A DNA stretch of 64,000 nt, taken from JBAXQQ01 sp037131695 (GTDB lineage Bacteria; Armatimonadota; Hebobacteria; CAIYQO01). Each line of letters begins with the position of its first letter. Position 1 is the first letter of the stretch. The notes beneath the pieces were generated by a model that saw only the letters and a program-made list of their open reading frames with translations, was not told where the DNA came from and searched no databases. The stretch spans positions 1 through 64,000 of the forward strand of contig CAZWZF010000004.1 in the NCBI GenBank assembly GCA_964638715.1. The letters run 5' to 3'. A program made the position numbers and the translations under genes. Shown here one piece after another: positions 11,095 through 21,529 of this stretch.

Positions 11095-14000
11095 TTATTT
11101 ATTAATTATGGTGACGGCTTTTAGGATTCGACCATCTGTAGAACTTAGTTTTACAGTAAATTGATAAGTTCCGGTTGGCATTGACGTACCATTAAAATCT
11201 TTGCCATCCCAACTATAGTCTGCAATCTGACCAGAAACGACATTGATAAAGTCAGAAAATACTAAACGGCCAGAAATATTACGAATCTCAATTCTACACG
11301 AACCATCTTGAGTAGCGACCCATGAAACGTTAATATTATTATTTCTTCGTGATGTTTCTTGACGTAAGTTTTGAATACTTAAATTACTGGTACGTTTTCT
11401 AACGATAACTCTAAAATCTCTTTCACCGGATTCATTCAATAGGAAGTTGTAAGAAGATTTATTTCTAAAATTCACTTTACTACCTGATGATAAATCTAAT
11501 AATATTACATCGAATTTTCCTGGTACATTAATTAAATCTGATGCTGATATTATATTATTGCCAGCAACAGTTTTAACTTTAATGTCCCAAGATTTTTCAT
11601 CGATAATATTACTTTTAAAATCACCCATTAATTCAATATTTGAGTTTCTACTTACTATAGAAACACCTAATGGTGAAATTGGTGGAGCAGAAATGTCAAT
11701 ATTCCTATCATATCCATCTGAAGCGGCACTGGATACACCTAAAGCGAAATATGCGGCACCACCGTTCTCTTCATTTGTCACTTTTACTTTAAAGTTCCAA
11801 CTGTTTAAATCTCGACTAATGTTACTAATTGGAGAATTAGAACTACGACTTCCAGGAGTTACAATTAATTTTACACTTGAATTTCTAACTTCAATCCAAT
11901 ATGCAACCCATGGTTGTAATAACACAGATTTAAAATCGTATGCGACATAAGAAATACCATTATACGAGTAAATATATGTACTTACATACCCATGTGCAAC
12001 AGCGTCAGTAAATGTGTATTTAGCACCGGATAATTCAATCATGCAAGATGATAATGCAATAGGTTGAGTAAATGGATTCCCTACCATATTGAATCCAGGC
12101 TCTAACCTGATACTTATTGCTGAGTCATTTGCAAGATTATCACCATTTAGATTTAAAATTGTATTAGATGTTAATTTTGTCCAAAAACCCATACCTGTTG
12201 GAGCTTTTAAAGTACCATCATTTGTTTTACCTGAGTATAGAGATGCAACAGTAGAAGATTCATTAAAATCAAAACTCGGATACCAAATATATTTCTTTGA
12301 TATAGGATCATATCTGCAAAGCTTGTCGGTTAAAGATATACCTGAGAATACAGATGATGCGCTACCAATATTAGTTAGAGGAATCGACATCATTTTTATT
12401 CCTGAAGATACTTGCTTTTGTATAATAGTAAAACTGTAATTTGCATTTACAATATTACCTGATATGCGGTCACGACCAGATATGGTATAAGAATGCAAGC
12501 CAATAGATAGCGAAACAGAAGGTTTTGCTGAGATAATATTATTCGTAATTGACGATAATAAAACAGTTCCATCTAAAGTTATTGATGGTGACTGCAAAGA
12601 ACCGATATTAGCAGTTATTTCTGGCATCGCACCATAAATTGTTGAGTTATCAATGGGTGAAATTAATGTGATAGTTCCTGGTGATACTACAGATATTAAT
12701 GCTGAAATATTATTTGAGATTTGAGTAATATTAGAAATTGATATCCATGATTTTGAGCTGTTATATTTATTTGTAGATGGTGATGAATCATCATTTAATG
12801 TTCTCACAACAGTATCAGTGCCAGGGAATGTGGTGCTTATACTTGGAATATAGTCATAAACAGTACCACCAGTAAATTTCGCAATAGTTTCTAACGTATT
12901 ATCAGCAGATAATGGCATAATACGAGGGTGAGTTGAGTCTTGTTGTAAATTATTATTCTCAATAATTCCAATTGAATCGTCTATGTGGTACACCATTAAT
13001 CCGGATTCAGGAATATATTCATCAAAACCGAGTTGTGATCGGTTCTCTAAGAGAAAATATTCATTAGTGTTATCAATATTGCCATCAGTCCATAATTTAT
13101 AGATGTCAGATTTTTTTCCTGCTGAATATTGTTGTGATGCTATCGTAATTGTATTAGTATCAGTTACTGTTTTTAAGTTTGCCCACCCTAATTGAAGTTT
13201 CGACCACGCGTCAAGATGTGAAGGTTTTGACCCATATGGAATTTCGTCATCAGCATGAGGAATAACATTTGCAGGGTCAGATTGATCGCCTACAGGGAAA
13301 GGCAAATATGAACCATGTGCCAATAGAGACCAATCATGTAAGCTTACGCCAGATGTTGCAGGATTTGTATTATATAAGTCTGGAAGTCCAAAAGCGTGTG
13401 CAATTTCATGCACCCATGCTCCTGTAACATCCCAATATTTAGGAACAAGTGCATTAATTACAGATTTATCTGGTGCAGCAGCATATTCATCTGCTGTAGT
13501 TGTACCAGAATTGGCAGTATTAAACATGCTGTCATTGCATTGGGTTTCAGGAAGCAAAGCAAAGGAATAGATATTCGTTCCATCAGGAGCTTGGACAGGT
13601 GTTGTTAAAGTTTTAAATACTGAATACAAATCTTTAACTCCTGAACCTATCCCTAATTCTGCACCTGCACCAGCATGAATTAAACAGATAATATGATATT
13701 TACTCAATGAAAGATTGGTAATTTGTTTCATCGTATCAGCCAGTATTGTACTATTTGTACTTTTACTCGTTGATGATAAATCAACACTATAATCTTCCAT
13801 TTTTTTATCTAATGTATATGGTCCGATAATATCGGTATTTACTGTAATTGCTCCTCCAGAAACTTCTTTATAGTAAGCTTTAACTTTATTCATTCTATTC
13901 TGAAAATAATTAACTTCATTATCTGCAGTTGGACCCCAAACTTTATAAGGAAATTGCCCTGTACCACTTGTTTTATCATTTGCGTCTATTTGAAATTGAA

Positions 14001-14190
14001 CTTTTATAAATAGAATATTAACTATACCTGAAACTGGTGCAGAAACACGTCCAATCTCTAATCCACGAGATTGAAGGCTTCGATTTGCAACAACTGAATC
14101 TATTGCAGAACGACCGTATAAAGCTGGTACTGAAAAAGTAGCAACAGACCATACGAATATTAAAAATAATACTGAGAAAATTCTATTCAT
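11095..14190 (-). CDS. M6-family (immune inhibitor A-like) secreted metalloprotease with FlgD-like tail
   Basis: Secreted zinc peptidase. From the ATG at 14190 it has 1031 residues with a signal peptide (MNRIFSVLFLIFVWSVATFS). A TTG five codons upstream (14205) has no Shine-Dalgarno, so I prefer the ATG. The catalytic signature HEIAHAFGLPDLY begins at His261: His261, Glu262, His265 and the following Asp fit the HExxHxxGxxD zinc site of M6 peptidases. The catalytic domain spans roughly residues 50-480. Ig-like sequence follows, then two modules ending in GFWTK and AYWIEV (about 600-770, including GFNMVGNPF), a KRT...RRNN linker near 933 and a FlgD-like domain (945-1031). The tail matches the neighbours, suggesting a common route to, or anchor at, the surface. 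It may process the adjacent giant proteins; that is inference from gene order. Confidence 0.9.
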   Translation of the reverse strand: MNRIFSVLFLIFVWSVATFSVPALYGRSAIDSVVANRSLQSRGLEIGRVSAPVSGIVNILFIKVQFQIDANDKTSGTGQFPYKVWGPTADNEVNYFQNRMNKVKAYYKEVSGGAITVNTDIIGPYTLDKKMEDYSVDLSSTSKSTNSTILADTMKQITNLSLSKYHIICLIHAGAGAELGIGSGVKDLYSVFKTLTTPVQAPDGTNIYSFALLPETQCNDSMFNTANSGTTTADEYAAAPDKSVINALVPKYWDVTGAWVHEIAHAFGLPDLYNTNPATSGVSLHDWSLLAHGSYLPFPVGDQSDPANVIPHADDEIPYGSKPSHLDAWSKLQLGWANLKTVTDTNTITIASQQYSAGKKSDIYKLWTDGNIDNTNEYFLLENRSQLGFDEYIPESGLMVYHIDDSIGIIENNNLQQDSTHPRIMPLSADNTLETIAKFTGGTVYDYIPSISTTFPGTDTVVRTLNDDSSPSTNKYNSSKSWISISNITQISNNISALISVVSPGTITLISPIDNSTIYGAMPEITANIGSLQSPSITLDGTVLLSSITNNIISAKPSVSLSIGLHSYTISGRDRISGNIVNANYSFTIIQKQVSSGIKMMSIPLTNIGSASSVFSGISLTDKLCRYDPISKKYIWYPSFDFNESSTVASLYSGKTNDGTLKAPTGMGFWTKLTSNTILNLNGDNLANDSAISIRLEPGFNMVGNPFTQPIALSSCMIELSGAKYTFTDAVAHGYVSTYIYSYNGISYVAYDFKSVLLQPWVAYWIEVRNSSVKLIVTPGSRSSNSPISNISRDLNSWNFKVKVTNEENGGAAYFALGVSSAASDGYDRNIDISAPPISPLGVSIVSRNSNIELMGDFKSNIIDEKSWDIKVKTVAGNNIISASDLINVPGKFDVILLDLSSGSKVNFRNKSSYNFLLNESGERDFRVIVRKRTSNLSIQNLRQETSRRNNNINVSWVATQDGSCRIEIRNISGRLVFSDFINVVSGQIADYSWDGKDFNGTSMPTGTYQFTVKLSSTDGRILKAVTIINK

Positions 14191-14208
14191 GTAATTCACT
14201 TTCAAGTT

Positions 14209-16326
14209 TTACTTGCGATGAATAATCCCGCTTCTGGTAGTGCCAGCGTAGATTCCTGTTTCATTTGTAACTCGACCAGAGTCTGAACCCGGCAATTTAA
14301 TGCCAAAACCGCTTAATTCACGTGCAGTTTGCCTTACATTGGGTAATACTGGCGGAGCAGCCGGCATAGCAAATTGGCGCATATCAGAAAATACATAACC
14401 TGTTGAATTACTGTCATTCAAACCTTGATACACATTCTGACCTGCGATTTTAGAGCCTAATCTCCAATATATTTGAGCCGAATTCTTAAAATTATCAGTA
14501 AGGTATTTAATTGTAATATTTGCTGACATTGTATCACCGCCACCTGTTGCTGTCGGTTTAACAAGTACAGTTTTTCCTGGTGAAAAATCAGATAAAGATG
14601 ACAATTGCAATATATAATCATTTGCACCACTTACTACATCGCAACTAAATAGTCCGGCATCGCCAGGATATACACCAGAAGTAGGAGTTACACCTGTAGG
14701 GGGTGACAACATGGTTACTGATTTACTAAATGGACTCGCAGTGCCAATTATTAACTGATATTCTGTTGGCTGTCCGGCAGGATCAGAAACAGCTGGCAAT
14801 CTGAACTCACGATAGACAGGGGTTATACGATAACTCGCAGACTCTCCTGATTTCAAAGGGAAGCTATGTGTAGTAATTGAAAAAGTATCGGTTCCACTTA
14901 TGGGAGTGCCATTATCATATAAATTATCTTTATTTGCTTCCGCTGTTTCACCTAACGAATGCAGCGGGATCTTAATTGGACCATCTACTAATATGCTATC
15001 AATGATAACTTCCCATTGATTTGATTTCACTTCAACACCGGGTGCATAAGGCTGTGCATTGTCTAAATATTCAGTAGTGGAACCATCTACAACATAAATA
15101 GGAATACCATTTCTGTAGATAATATAGCATACAACTCTATTTCCTAAAGAAGCCCATCTAACCATGTTTGCCCCATAAGGATATGAGGTTGCAGCATCAG
15201 AAACTACAGTAACTTGCGGTATTGACATACTCTCGAGATTATTTCTTCCATTATTAGATTTTAAAATTGCATATAAACCAGCTGCTATACCAATTGAAAT
15301 TAACTTTATTCCAGTATTTTCACGTGTATTGTTCTCATAACCAGAATTTGAATTATTGCGGTTATATGTACCCATGTTTATATTATTATTTGATGGGATT
15401 GACTTTACTGTTGGTGATACAGATTCAATCTGGTTATTAACAGTTAATGATTGACCAGGAATATATACAGAAAAAGCACGATCGCCTGGTGCTATACCAG
15501 AATCATCATCAATTGCAGCTATAGCAACGGAATCATTTACTGATTTGATATGCATTTTCCCTGTAACTGTATCACGCCTTACTGTCATTATTTGCATGCC
15601 TGGAATAAAACCAGCGGCTTTTCCACCTTTTATGTAAATCCCTTCTTCAGAATGTGTGGTCATAATAGTTCCAATGGCAGTCTTGCGGGATTGTATTTGT
15701 TGTAACAACTGGTATGCTCCAGCAGTCAATGCTTCTTGAACTAATACGTCAGGATTACCACTATACCCAACTTTAACAGAACTTCTCTGGGTTATATTCC
15801 CACCGTTAATAGTACTTTTTGTTAGTGTACTTAATACATCAACATCAATTGTTGCTTCTGCATAAGTTCCATCTTTTTTCTTGTAGATTTGTATATTCTT
15901 GATAGTACCTGATATAACTATTCGTGTTTTTAATTCATTAGCAAGTTTAACTTGTTGATCCCATGTTAATGGAATTGAATAATTTAATTCAACCATTTTA
16001 TCATCTACATCGGTTCGATGAATTACATCATAATCGGTAGATTTTAAAAGTTCAACTGCAATAGCATCCGCTGCTACACGTCCTACCATACCAGTTTTAT
16101 ATCCAGATCTATTCTCGAAATCAAGAACAAGAATTGGCGTTACTTTCTTTATTGTACTCGATCCAATTGTTCCGTCTCCAAAATACTTCATCACAGAATC
16201 AGATGACGAATTCCCTTGAACAGACTGTGCAAAAGATAACACGCAAGTCGTAAGAACCAAACCTGTTACAACAAATAAATTATTCATCATATTTTTCGCA
16301 TTTCTATATCTCAATATTGAGACCAT
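14209..16326 (-). CDS. CsgG/FlgT-like exported protein with membrane helix and Ig-like C-terminal region
   Basis: 705 residues; ATG at 16326 with GGAG seven bases upstream. The signal sequence lies around residues 14-34. Residues 60-205 have the CsgG/TolB-like pattern (VLDFENRSG, then DVIHRTDVD, then GTI). Residues 213-300 resemble the FlgT C-terminal/SH3-like domain (EEGIYIKGGKAAGFIPGM). A hydrophobic helix follows at about 340-358, then FN3/Ig-like beta domains to the C-terminus. It lacks the FlgD-like tail of its neighbours. The order CsgG-like domain, helix, Ig domains repeats in the giant protein at 1-8310. CsgG family members form outer-membrane secretion channels for curli or holdfast. 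No lipobox is seen here, so a pore role is only a possibility. The gene sits 27 bases after the 1712-residue gene. Confidence 0.82.
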   Translation of the reverse strand: MVSILRYRNAKNMMNNLFVVTGLVLTTCVLSFAQSVQGNSSSDSVMKYFGDGTIGSSTIKKVTPILVLDFENRSGYKTGMVGRVAADAIAVELLKSTDYDVIHRTDVDDKMVELNYSIPLTWDQQVKLANELKTRIVISGTIKNIQIYKKKDGTYAEATIDVDVLSTLTKSTINGGNITQRSSVKVGYSGNPDVLVQEALTAGAYQLLQQIQSRKTAIGTIMTTHSEEGIYIKGGKAAGFIPGMQIMTVRRDTVTGKMHIKSVNDSVAIAAIDDDSGIAPGDRAFSVYIPGQSLTVNNQIESVSPTVKSIPSNNNINMGTYNRNNSNSGYENNTRENTGIKLISIGIAAGLYAILKSNNGRNNLESMSIPQVTVVSDAATSYPYGANMVRWASLGNRVVCYIIYRNGIPIYVVDGSTTEYLDNAQPYAPGVEVKSNQWEVIIDSILVDGPIKIPLHSLGETAEANKDNLYDNGTPISGTDTFSITTHSFPLKSGESASYRITPVYREFRLPAVSDPAGQPTEYQLIIGTASPFSKSVTMLSPPTGVTPTSGVYPGDAGLFSCDVVSGANDYILQLSSLSDFSPGKTVLVKPTATGGGDTMSANITIKYLTDNFKNSAQIYWRLGSKIAGQNVYQGLNDSNSTGYVFSDMRQFAMPAAPPVLPNVRQTARELSGFGIKLPGSDSGRVTNETGIYAGTTRSGIIHRK

Positions 16327-16353
16327 TGATTTTCTCCTTTGGAGTATCTTGGC

Positions 16354-19300
16354 TTATCTTCCAATTAAAGCGACATAACCTACAGCACGTGCTGATCTGC
16401 CCGTCAGGTCTGAAAGTTTTATTTCACATATATAATTACTGTTCTGAAGTATTTTACCAGATAAATCACTGCTACTCCAGTTCCAGTTATTTGTTCCGGG
16501 AACAACGTCCATTTTTCCATTTAATAATTGAGTTCCTGTAATAGAACGCACTGTAATAACAGCAGTACCTGAAACTGTAGAATCAAATGAGATTAAATTA
16601 TTCCTAAGATTATTAGAACGTCTAATATTTGATACAGAAATTGAATTTGTACGTTTTGAAACAGATATTTTAAAGGTACGAGACATAGAACGATTTAAAT
16701 CTTGAATATATTGATATTGACTCGTAGTATTCATCGAAACTATTTTACCATTTTCATCGTCAGTTAGATAGATTTCATAACTGCCTGAGATATCTTTTGA
16801 TAACGATTTCCAATTCAAATATACAACCGAACCGGGATTCACTGAATTAATTTGTAGTTTCCATTCATTTGAATTATTATTTCTAACATCTGAAATATAT
16901 ATACCACTTGCAGAACCCCAGTCATTATGTATAAAACCTGTCCTTAATTTAACACCCGGTGATAACGGTGGTGTTCGACTGTCATATCGATTATCAAATA
17001 AATTCGAAGCATTTTTTACGATTCCAAAATAATTTCTTGATGTTTCAACATTATTTGCAAGTACATTTACTGATGATATCCAGCCATTAATAGTCTGTTT
17101 AGCAGATATATTACGAGCTTGTATATTAGATAATTGAAGATTGCAATTTTGAAATGCATATATCCAATATCCCTTATAAGGTTCAACAAAAGAAACTGTT
17201 GCATACGAACCAGCACCTGTCCATGGTTCAATGCTCCATCCATAAACAGAAGGACTAATATTAATATCATTAACAGCTTGATTCCATGTTTTTGAAACGC
17301 CATTAATTTCAATATTAGAAGCAGTTAAAGATACAGTATAATTAAATGGATTACCGATTAATGTCCATCCCATATTTAAAGGAATTGAATAAGGTTTCGT
17401 AGTATCAACAACAGAACTTACCAGATTTATTGGTTTTGAAGTAACAAAGTTGCTCCAATAACCTTTACCTGCTGTTATTGAATACGGAGCAAATGAAGAA
17501 AATAGATTATAGGCACCGGTTAAATTATCATAATCTGCAGCTATTCGACCATTTAATAAATCTGAATCCGTAATTGATAAACCAAAAATTGAAGCCATTG
17601 AAGTACCGGTGAAATCACCTGGAATAGAAAACATATTGGTCCCTGTTGAGATAGTATAGTAAGACATTAAGTTTACATTAATAATCTTTACTTCATCAGC
17701 AGCAACAGATAATATCATTTCATCAGTACTTTTTCGTCCTTGCATCTCAATTTTTAATTTATAAGTACCTGCAGGAACAGAAATTCTATAATTATATCCA
17801 CCATTATCACCTGTAAATGAGGAAGATGTAAGAACAGATTGGTATAAAATACCATTTGTAGTAACTGATACCTTCGCACCACTTAATGCTTTGCCGGATG
17901 TACCATCATAAACTTTACCTTGGATAGCAGTATTCCCAGTTCCTGATTGATTTGATGTGGTTAGAACAATAGGATTCACGTTATAACCTATTGCACCAAT
18001 ATAATTATTTACATCAATTGCTACACCGATAAAACCAGACGGTGTGGTCTGAAGTTGAATATCGCCATCCGGAAGATTATAATAATAGAATTTGCCATTA
18101 AGGTCTGTTAATGTATCAAATGCCACAGTATTTACAGTTGCAGTAACGGTGATTCCTCTTAATGGTACATTGCCACCGAGTACAATACCAGATAATACAC
18201 CAGGAGCTGGCTGATTGGATCCCATCTTTAAGTCAAAAGGTATTCCTGCTACACCATCAAGTATCTTTAGTGCTGTGACAGACATACCATCGAGAGGATT
18301 AGTAGCTTTAATCAGGTAAGCACCCATTTCAAGATTATTTATGGTGTAAACACCTGCATTATCAGTCTGTACACTTACAACTGCTCCATTACTTAATGGT
18401 GTTGCATTAACAGTGGCTCCAGCTATAGTTAAACCGTCTATAGTGCGTATTGTACCATATATAGATGCCTTGTCAGGATTTCTTAGAAGACGGAAATTTA
18501 CATCAGCACCTTTATAGATTGCTCCTCCACGAAGATTTGAAGTAAATAACTGAGTTGTTCCCAAATATCCGTTCGGAGTTACTGTTATTGCATAAACTTT
18601 GCCAGGTCGTAAACCACCGAAGAAATAACTGCCTGCAGTATCAGTCTTCACAGAATATATATCCTTTGATTTAGCATATTTAACAGTTGTTGTTCCATCA
18701 GGATTCGTAACAGTTGTTTTTGTAGTATCACTTACAGTAACTAAAATATTATTTAATGGAGTGTTGCCGTCACTTTGATTCATCACGACTCCTTGTACTG
18801 CTGAATCAAATAACCATTCAAAAGTATCATCTAATAATTTATATCTATCTGACAAAACTATATCATCAGGACTAAAAGTAAAAGTTACTACTCTTCCATT
18901 CATAGTAATATCTTCACGTGATACGGCAAGGTAGGTAGAAGTTGCTCGCGTCATACCTTGTGAATTCGCAGAAGTTAAAACCATCGCACCTTTTCCACCA
19001 TTTGTTACAAGCACAGGATCCCAACAAAGATCAGGTGAAATTGGTGCAGAAATAACATATTGCGATAAATTACTATTTCTTACGATAGCAGCGCCTCCAG
19101 CAATCGCTGGTGATGCCAATGAAGTGCCATACCAGCCTGTTAATGTTGTAATTGCATCAGGACCGGAAGGAGTAACAGTAAACGAAGTTGATGGTTTTAA
19201 ACCTGCAACTTCAGCCAGAAATGTATTCTGTATAGTACCTTTCTGGGTTAAATCCTGAACCAAATCAGACCCCATTAATAATAAACGACCACCAGATTGA

Positions 19301-21492
19301 ACAAATGATTTTAATGAGTCCTGAGTTCTTTTCTCAATTAGCGAACCTATTCCATTTCCATCACCAGGATTTGTCATCATTCTTGAGGCAGGGAAAGGAG
19401 AAGCCCAAACTACAATCTTTGAACCATGACCTGTAAAAGCAATTTGAGTACTGCCATCTAAAGAAGATACATAAGTTCTTTCTTCAGGAAGATAACTGTT
19501 CAGAGTTGTATCAGGAATTCTACCACGGCAAAGAACTCGCCATAAATCAGCACCTGGAGCAAAACTAAATGTAGCTATAGAATCAGTTCTATTTATTGCG
19601 AGCGGCGAATCAGTTCTAAAGTAATATGGGCTATTAGCATATAAAATTGGGTCATATTGTGTTACAGCACCAGTCGTACCTAAAGATAAGAACTTCTGAC
19701 CATCTATATAATCGTCAATAAATAAAATAGAATGCCCACCAGTAAAAGGCGACGTTGTAAATCCGCCGACATTATCATAACGACGTCGATTACCATGCCA
19801 ATTATTATTTCCGTCCTGCATCAGGTTTACAGTATCTTCAACAATAATATCGACATACCAGTCAGAATCAACCATTGGTGCTTGCCATGTACAACCATAT
19901 ACGCCATCATTAGCATTAAGATCATTATGGAGACCGTCATCAAAGAGTTGTATCCAATGTTCTGGTACTTCAGGATATCCATCGCCATCATTTGATGCAG
20001 AAAAAAGCCGCAAATTACTATTTTGAGTATAGTAACCAGGATAACCATTACTACCATTGTGAATATCAAGATATTCACCTGTTTTAATATTATAAGGGCC
20101 AAAATCAAGCGGAGAGGTTTCACCAAGAGTAGCGTCGTCAAGTGTAATTACATGATCTATGCCTTCTTTATCTGTAGTATCAGTATCAGGATCTTTAATC
20201 TGCATCCAAACATTTCTAACAGAATTAAACGACGCAATTCGAACATTAACATTCATAATACTACCAGGGGTCGCTTCACGGGGAGTTATCACAGGTGCTG
20301 ACGAGATATAAGGTGATTGCGTATCTGTTAATGTAGAAATGAATAAGTCATTATTGTTATTGCCAGAAAGATCTTTATCGCTATCAGATATGAAGATAAT
20401 ATCGCCAGGCTTTCCTAATCCTAATTGTGGAGAAGCTGAAGATTGATTCGATAGAACCGTCGGGTTATTAAATAGTCGTGGTTCAGCAGTAATAATCGGA
20501 TCGCCAGTTCCTTCTATACCATATTTCATTCGCCAGATATTCTTATTAGTTATAGTATCTCCAATTTCTGTTGATCGGTTAGAGGTAAACAAAAGCATCC
20601 CATCCTGAGTATATTTTGGTTGTGTGTCATCACCATTTCCATTTGTCAACTGAGTTTGCAAGGTACCACCAGATGTCATTTTATAGATATGTGACAAAGA
20701 ATCAGCAGCAAATTGGTCTGCATATGCATAAATAATTTCTGTACCATTATTTGCAATGGCAGGACTTTTAAAAGATTTTCCGGTTGTTGCATTTGTTAAT
20801 CGTTGTGGAACAGATAAATCACCAGTAGCAACATTTGGAACTGTCCCTGTCCAAACAATAGATAATTTATAAATGTCCCATGCATTAGCCATCGTTAGCA
20901 TATCAAAAAATACAGTTCTTCCATCTTTTGAGATACAAGCAGAATTAATAGATTTAGGTTGTTCTACATTTACATCTGCTGGCCAGACCCTATGTAAATT
21001 TAAAGTTGCTTGTGTGAAATAATTCAATGAATTCTCTGGTGCCAGATCAGTTCCTGTATTAATAATAACGAAAATACCATAAGCTGGAGTATTGACATCA
21101 TGAGTAATAGGCACTGTTGACCAGACGAAACTTTGAACTTTGCCTACTGATAATGGATACTGCTTTAAACCAGTTCCATCAGGACGAATTATATATAAAT
21201 ATCTTTTATTTAAAACAACACTATCTAATTTGCCATCATTATTACTATCAACTGCATCAGATGTGAATGCAATAAAATTGCCATCAGGAGACCACTCCGG
21301 TGTCATTTCCTCACCTGGTGATGCTGTCAAATTTACCACAGATGCCACACTCTGCCGCTTTTGTCCGCGATTTGCAGCAAAAGAAGATACTGGCATCAAT
21401 AAAGTCATGCATATTAACAATAACAACAGGATATTAGCCCAGATTTTAACTCTGGATTTTCCCGAGGAGTTTAAGGTTCCCCGATTTATCAC
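16354..21492 (-). CDS. Large secreted beta-propeller / carboxypeptidase-regulatory-domain protein with FlgD-like tail
   Basis: The open frame extends upstream into hisI. The best start is a GTG at 21492, with AAGGAG seven bases upstream, giving 1712 residues and a signal peptide (hydrophobic LLLLLICMTLLM, ending SSFAA). Residues 55-300 hold PD40/TolB-type beta-propeller repeats (EWSPDGNFIAFTSD). A middle region has ILFIDD and GGRLLLMGSDL stretches suggesting an alpha/beta domain. Four carboxypeptidase-regulatory/CNA-B-like repeats lie near 900-985, 1000-1085, 1100-1177 and 1187-1267. Two GYW modules follow (1287-1360; 1374-1445 with GWTLIGNPF), a beta-sandwich, a KRT...LRNN linker (about 1612) and a FlgD-like end. 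An ATG at 21540 (preceded by GGAAG) would overlap hisI by 11 bases and is the alternative start. The function is unknown, probably surface binding or structure. Confidence 0.85.
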   Translation of the reverse strand: MINRGTLNSSGKSRVKIWANILLLLLICMTLLMPVSSFAANRGQKRQSVASVVNLTASPGEEMTPEWSPDGNFIAFTSDAVDSNNDGKLDSVVLNKRYLYIIRPDGTGLKQYPLSVGKVQSFVWSTVPITHDVNTPAYGIFVIINTGTDLAPENSLNYFTQATLNLHRVWPADVNVEQPKSINSACISKDGRTVFFDMLTMANAWDIYKLSIVWTGTVPNVATGDLSVPQRLTNATTGKSFKSPAIANNGTEIIYAYADQFAADSLSHIYKMTSGGTLQTQLTNGNGDDTQPKYTQDGMLLFTSNRSTEIGDTITNKNIWRMKYGIEGTGDPIITAEPRLFNNPTVLSNQSSASPQLGLGKPGDIIFISDSDKDLSGNNNNDLFISTLTDTQSPYISSAPVITPREATPGSIMNVNVRIASFNSVRNVWMQIKDPDTDTTDKEGIDHVITLDDATLGETSPLDFGPYNIKTGEYLDIHNGSNGYPGYYTQNSNLRLFSASNDGDGYPEVPEHWIQLFDDGLHNDLNANDGVYGCTWQAPMVDSDWYVDIIVEDTVNLMQDGNNNWHGNRRRYDNVGGFTTSPFTGGHSILFIDDYIDGQKFLSLGTTGAVTQYDPILYANSPYYFRTDSPLAINRTDSIATFSFAPGADLWRVLCRGRIPDTTLNSYLPEERTYVSSLDGSTQIAFTGHGSKIVVWASPFPASRMMTNPGDGNGIGSLIEKRTQDSLKSFVQSGGRLLLMGSDLVQDLTQKGTIQNTFLAEVAGLKPSTSFTVTPSGPDAITTLTGWYGTSLASPAIAGGAAIVRNSNLSQYVISAPISPDLCWDPVLVTNGGKGAMVLTSANSQGMTRATSTYLAVSREDITMNGRVVTFTFSPDDIVLSDRYKLLDDTFEWLFDSAVQGVVMNQSDGNTPLNNILVTVSDTTKTTVTNPDGTTTVKYAKSKDIYSVKTDTAGSYFFGGLRPGKVYAITVTPNGYLGTTQLFTSNLRGGAIYKGADVNFRLLRNPDKASIYGTIRTIDGLTIAGATVNATPLSNGAVVSVQTDNAGVYTINNLEMGAYLIKATNPLDGMSVTALKILDGVAGIPFDLKMGSNQPAPGVLSGIVLGGNVPLRGITVTATVNTVAFDTLTDLNGKFYYYNLPDGDIQLQTTPSGFIGVAIDVNNYIGAIGYNVNPIVLTTSNQSGTGNTAIQGKVYDGTSGKALSGAKVSVTTNGILYQSVLTSSSFTGDNGGYNYRISVPAGTYKLKIEMQGRKSTDEMILSVAADEVKIINVNLMSYYTISTGTNMFSIPGDFTGTSMASIFGLSITDSDLLNGRIAADYDNLTGAYNLFSSFAPYSITAGKGYWSNFVTSKPINLVSSVVDTTKPYSIPLNMGWTLIGNPFNYTVSLTASNIEINGVSKTWNQAVNDINISPSVYGWSIEPWTGAGSYATVSFVEPYKGYWIYAFQNCNLQLSNIQARNISAKQTINGWISSVNVLANNVETSRNYFGIVKNASNLFDNRYDSRTPPLSPGVKLRTGFIHNDWGSASGIYISDVRNNNSNEWKLQINSVNPGSVVYLNWKSLSKDISGSYEIYLTDDENGKIVSMNTTSQYQYIQDLNRSMSRTFKISVSKRTNSISVSNIRRSNNLRNNLISFDSTVSGTAVITVRSITGTQLLNGKMDVVPGTNNWNWSSSDLSGKILQNSNYICEIKLSDLTGRSARAVGYVALIGR

Positions 21493-21529
21493 TTCGTTGC
21501 TCCTTAATAAAGGAGATTCCTGAAAAAAA

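Noticed and set aside
8418..21492. Type IX secretion tail
   Set aside because: The shared tail includes a FlgD-like Ig fold, but I see no canonical type A or B C-terminal signal and no Por/Gld genes in the window, so only the analogy is kept.
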